Assembly: GCF_021390595.1 (NCBI RefSeq)
Contig: NZ_JAJEJR010000001.1
Span: forward strand, 2,108,001 to 2,172,000
Direction: 5' to 3'
DNA from: Paraburkholderia sp. HP33-1
Lineage (GTDB): Bacteria > Pseudomonadota > Gammaproteobacteria > Burkholderiales > Burkholderiaceae
Length of the DNA stretch: 64,000 nucleotides
Shown here: one piece after another, positions 61,322-64,000 of the stretch
Layout: each line of letters starts with the position of its first letter
How positions within the stretch are numbered: position 1 is the stretch's first letter
Translations under genes and position numbers: made by a program
The notes under the pieces: generated by a model
The model's database searches: none
What the model was told of the DNA's origin: nothing
What the model saw: the letters and a program-made list of their open reading frames with translations, nothing else

Positions 61322-64000
61322 TTAGACGGTCATCGGGTTGGGTTTGGCGGGATCAAGGTTGTACTTCTTGAGCGCCTCGGCGACCACCTTGCGTTCGATC
61401 GTGCCTTCGTCCGCCAGCGCGTTGAGCGCGGCGACCGTGACCCAGTAGCGATCGACTTCGAAGAAGTGACGCAGCTTCTCGCGCGTGTCCGAACGGCCGT
61501 AGCCGTCGGTGCCCAGCACGACGAACTTCTGCGGCACGAACGCGCGGATCTGCTCGGTCAGCGCGCGCACGTAGTCGGTCGACGCGATGACCGGACCCCG
61601 CGCATCCTTGAGGAGCTTCTCGACGTGCGACAGCTTCTTCTCTTCGCTCGGATGCAGCAGGTTCCAACGCTGCACTTCGTGGCCTTCACGTGCGAGCTCG
61701 GTGAAGCTCGGTACGCTCCACAGATCGGCATTGACGCCCCAGTCGTTCTTCAGCAGATCGGCTGCGGCGATCACTTCGTTGAAGATCGTGCCCGCACCCA
61801 TCAGCTGCACGTGCGGTGCCTTCGTGCTGGCCTCGGCCTTGCGGAACGAGTACATGCCCTTGATGATGTCGGCCGCCACGGTCTCGCCCTGCGGGATCGC
61901 CGGGTGCTCGTAGTTCTCGTTCATCACCGTGATGTAGTAATACACATCTTCCTGCTCGGCGACCATGCGGCGCAGACCGTCCTGCATGATGACCGCGAGT
62001 TCGAAGCCGAACGTCGGGTCGTAGCTGATGCAGTTCGGCACCGATGCGGCCCACAGCAGCGAATGGCCATCTTCGTGTTGCAGACCTTCGCCGTTCAGCG
62101 TCGTACGGCCCGCGGTGCCGCCCAGCAGGAAGCCGCGCGAGCGCATGTCGCCCGCCGCCCATGCGAGGTCACCGATGCGCTGGAAGCCGAACATCGAGTA
62201 GAAGATGTAGAACGGGATCATGATCTCGCCGTGCGTCGAGTACGACGTCGCGGCTGCGATCCAGTCGGCCATGCCGCCGGCTTCGTTGATGCCTTCCTGC
62301 AGGATCTGACCGGTCTCCGACTCACGGTAGAACATCAGCTGGTCGGAATCTTCCGGCACGTACTTCTGGCCTTCCTGATTCCAGATACCGATCTGACGGA
62401 ACAGACCCTCCATACCGAACGTACGCGACTCGTCCGGCACGATCGGCACGACGCGCTTGCCGAGCGCCTTGTCCTTCAGCAGGATGTTCAGGATCCGCAC
62501 GAACGCCATCGTCGTGGAAATCTCGCGGCCTTCGCCCGTGCCCTTCAACAGCGGCTCGAATGCCGACAGTTCCGGCACCGGCAGCGACTCGGCCTTCTGA
62601 CGACGCGCCGGCAGATAGCCGCCGAGGTCCATGCGACGCTGGCGCATGTATTCGAGTTCCTTCGAGCCTTCCTCGAACGTCAGGTACGGCACGTCGACGA
62701 TCTGCTCGTCCGTGATCGGCAGACGGAACTGGTCGCGGAATTTCTTCAGCTGCTCCACCTGCATCTTCTTCTGCTGGTGGGTGATGTTCATCGCCTGGCC
62801 GGCTTCGCCCATGCCGTAGCCCTTGATCGTCTTCGCGAGGATGACGGTCGGCTGGCCCTTTGAATTCGACGCTTCCGTGAACGCCGCGTAGATCTTGTGC
62901 GGATCATGGCCGCCGCGGTTCAGATTCCAGATGTCGTCGTCGGACCAGTCGGCGACCAGCGCCTTCAGCTCCGGCGTGTTGAAGAAGTGCTCGCGCACGA
63001 AGGCGCCCGACTCCGACTTGTACGTCTGGTACTCGCCGTCGACCACTTCCATCATGCGACGCATCAGCACGCCCGTCTTGTCGCGCGCGAACAGCGCATC
63101 CCAGCGGCTGCCCCAGATGACCTTGATGACGTTCCAGCCCGCGCCGCGGAATTCGCTTTCGAGTTCCTGGATGATCTTGCCGTTGCCGCGCACCGGACCG
63201 TCGAGACGCTGCAGATTGCAGTTGATCACGAACACGAGGTTGTCCAGACGCTCGCGGCCGGCCATGCCGATCGCGCCGAGCGATTCCGGCTCGTCGGTCT
63301 CGCCGTCGCCGAGGAAGGCCCAGACCTTGCGGCCGTCGGTCTTCGCGACACCGCGCGCCTGCAGGTACTTCATGAAGCGTGCCTGGTAGATCGCCATGAT
63401 CGGGCCGAGGCCCATCGAGACGGTCGGGAACTGCCAGAAGTCAGGCATCAGCCACGGGTGCGGATACGACGAGATGCCCTCGCCGCCGACTTCCTGGCGG
63501 AAGTTGTCGAGCTGCTTGTCGGTCAGGCGGCCGAGCAGGAACGCGCGCGAGTAGACGCCCGGCGACGAGTGGCCCTGCACGAACACGAGGTCACCGCCGT
63601 GCTCAGCCGACGGCGCGTGCCAGAAATGGTTGTAGCCGACGTCGTACAGCGTGGCGGCCGATGCGAACGACGCGATGTGGCCGCCGACGTTGGTTTCCTT
63701 GCCGGCGCGCAGCACCATCGCCATGGCGTTCCAGCGGGTGTACGAGCGGATGCGGTGTTCGAGATCCTGGTCGCCGGGGTTCTTGGCCTGGCGCGCGACC
63801 GGAATCGTGTTGATGTACGGGGTGTTGGCCGAGAACGGCAGATGTTCGCCGTGCACGCGTGCGAACTCGATCTGCTTTTCGATCAGGTAGTGGGCACGGT
63901 CAGGGCCTACAGCAGAAATCACGCCATCCAGCGCTTCCAGCCATTCGCCGGTTTCCTGGGGATCGTCGTCTTTATCGGCGGCGACATATTTCATGACTTC
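61322..64000 (-). CDS. aceE: Pyruvate dehydrogenase E1 (5' end cut by window)
   Basis: Homodimeric E1 that decarboxylates pyruvate with thiamine diphosphate. 892 codons are visible, and only about the first seven to eight residues are missing: the frame continues to the window edge with EVMKYVAADKDDD. Landmarks are NTPYINTIPVARQAKNPGDQ, the thiamine-diphosphate motif GDGETDEPESLGAIGMA, VFVQGHSSPGVYSRAF and the terminal DGYGRSDTREKLRHFFEVD. An internal ATG at 63992-63994 is probably not the true start. It heads the operon with aceF and lpdA. Confidence 0.97.
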   Translation of the reverse strand, partial: EVMKYVAADKDDDPQETGEWLEALDGVISAVGPDRAHYLIEKQIEFARVHGEHLPFSANTPYINTIPVARQAKNPGDQDLEHRIRSYTRWNAMAMVLRAGKETNVGGHIASFASAATLYDVGYNHFWHAPSAEHGGDLVFVQGHSSPGVYSRAFLLGRLTDKQLDNFRQEVGGEGISSYPHPWLMPDFWQFPTVSMGLGPIMAIYQARFMKYLQARGVAKTDGRKVWAFLGDGETDEPESLGAIGMAGRERLDNLVFVINCNLQRLDGPVRGNGKIIQELESEFRGAGWNVIKVIWGSRWDALFARDKTGVLMRRMMEVVDGEYQTYKSESGAFVREHFFNTPELKALVADWSDDDIWNLNRGGHDPHKIYAAFTEASNSKGQPTVILAKTIKGYGMGEAGQAMNITHQQKKMQVEQLKKFRDQFRLPITDEQIVDVPYLTFEEGSKELEYMRQRRMDLGGYLPARRQKAESLPVPELSAFEPLLKGTGEGREISTTMAFVRILNILLKDKALGKRVVPIVPDESRTFGMEGLFRQIGIWNQEGQKYVPEDSDQLMFYRESETGQILQEGINEAGGMADWIAAATSYSTHGEIMIPFYIFYSMFGFQRIGDLAWAAGDMRSRGFLLGGTAGRTTLNGEGLQHEDGHSLLWAASVPNCISYDPTFGFELAVIMQDGLRRMVAEQEDVYYYITVMNENYEHPAIPQGETVAADIIKGMYSFRKAEASTKAPHVQLMGAGTIFNEVIAAADLLKNDWGVNADLWSVPSFTELAREGHEVQRWNLLHPSEEKKLSHVEKLLKDARGPVIASTDYVRALTEQIRAFVPQKFVVLGTDGYGRSDTREKLRHFFEVDRYWVTVAALNALADEGTIERKVVAEALKKYNLDPAKPNPMTV

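Overview
The window is a dense, high-GC (roughly mid-60s percent by eye) stretch of chromosomal core genome from a betaproteobacterium. Several things point to Burkholderiaceae, most likely Paraburkholderia or a close relative: a 78-residue Hfq, a 400-residue TrpRS, an E3 subunit carrying its own lipoyl domain, a phasin gene, and the order ndk-rlmN-rodZ-ispG-hisS-yfgM-bamB-der-hfq-hflX-hflK. I recognise about 49 protein genes. I see no tRNA or rRNA gene, insertion sequence, prophage or CRISPR array. The genus call is an inference from gene order and protein character, not from a database search.

Layout. Positions 1-12,420 form one long minus-strand block running from ndk down to hflK, which is cut by the window edge. 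It covers nucleotide balance, rRNA/tRNA modification, cell shape, isoprenoid synthesis, histidyl-tRNA, outer-membrane assembly, ribosome GTPases and Hfq. A BI-1/YccA membrane protein (12,689-13,387, +) is followed by a terminator. A second minus-strand block (13,536-21,649) holds an MBL hydrolase, bamC, dapA, a methyltransferase, trpS, a site-2 protease, a YciO-type protein, a PHP phosphatase and an alpha/beta hydrolase. Around 22-25 kb are a DUF455 protein, a gamma-carbonic anhydrase, hslO and a small lipoprotein. From 25 to 30 kb comes ftsB-eno-kdsA-pyrG, the familiar pyrG-kdsA-eno-ftsB operon read on the minus strand. From 29.7 to 36.3 kb are a hydrolase, comEC, tatD and the lipoprotein exporter lolD-lolC/E. 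From 36.5 to 43.2 kb the plus strand carries an RpfE-like protein, recJ, prfB with its programmed frameshift, lysS and a glycine-zipper protein.

Positions 43.3-49.5 kb hold the complete isc operon (iscR-iscS-iscU-iscA-hscB-hscA-fdx-iscX). Its promoter overlaps two IscR-like operators. A low-molecular-weight phosphatase lies upstream. A less conserved stretch at 50.2-51.4 kb has two small envelope proteins. Next come lutA-lutB divergent from an IclR-type regulator, a PBP7-type peptidase, a phasin with palindromes at its promoter, and the pyruvate dehydrogenase genes aceE-aceF-lpdA (aceE lacks only its first few codons).

A functional thread is iron-sulphur metabolism. The isc machinery is in the same window as several likely client proteins (IspG, RlmN, LutA/LutB, ferredoxin, IscR) and a TrpRS carrying four cysteines in the spacing of the Fe-S-binding TrpRS type. 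I found no clear evidence of an undescribed multi-gene system. The best leads are regulatory sites and protein-level oddities listed under findings.
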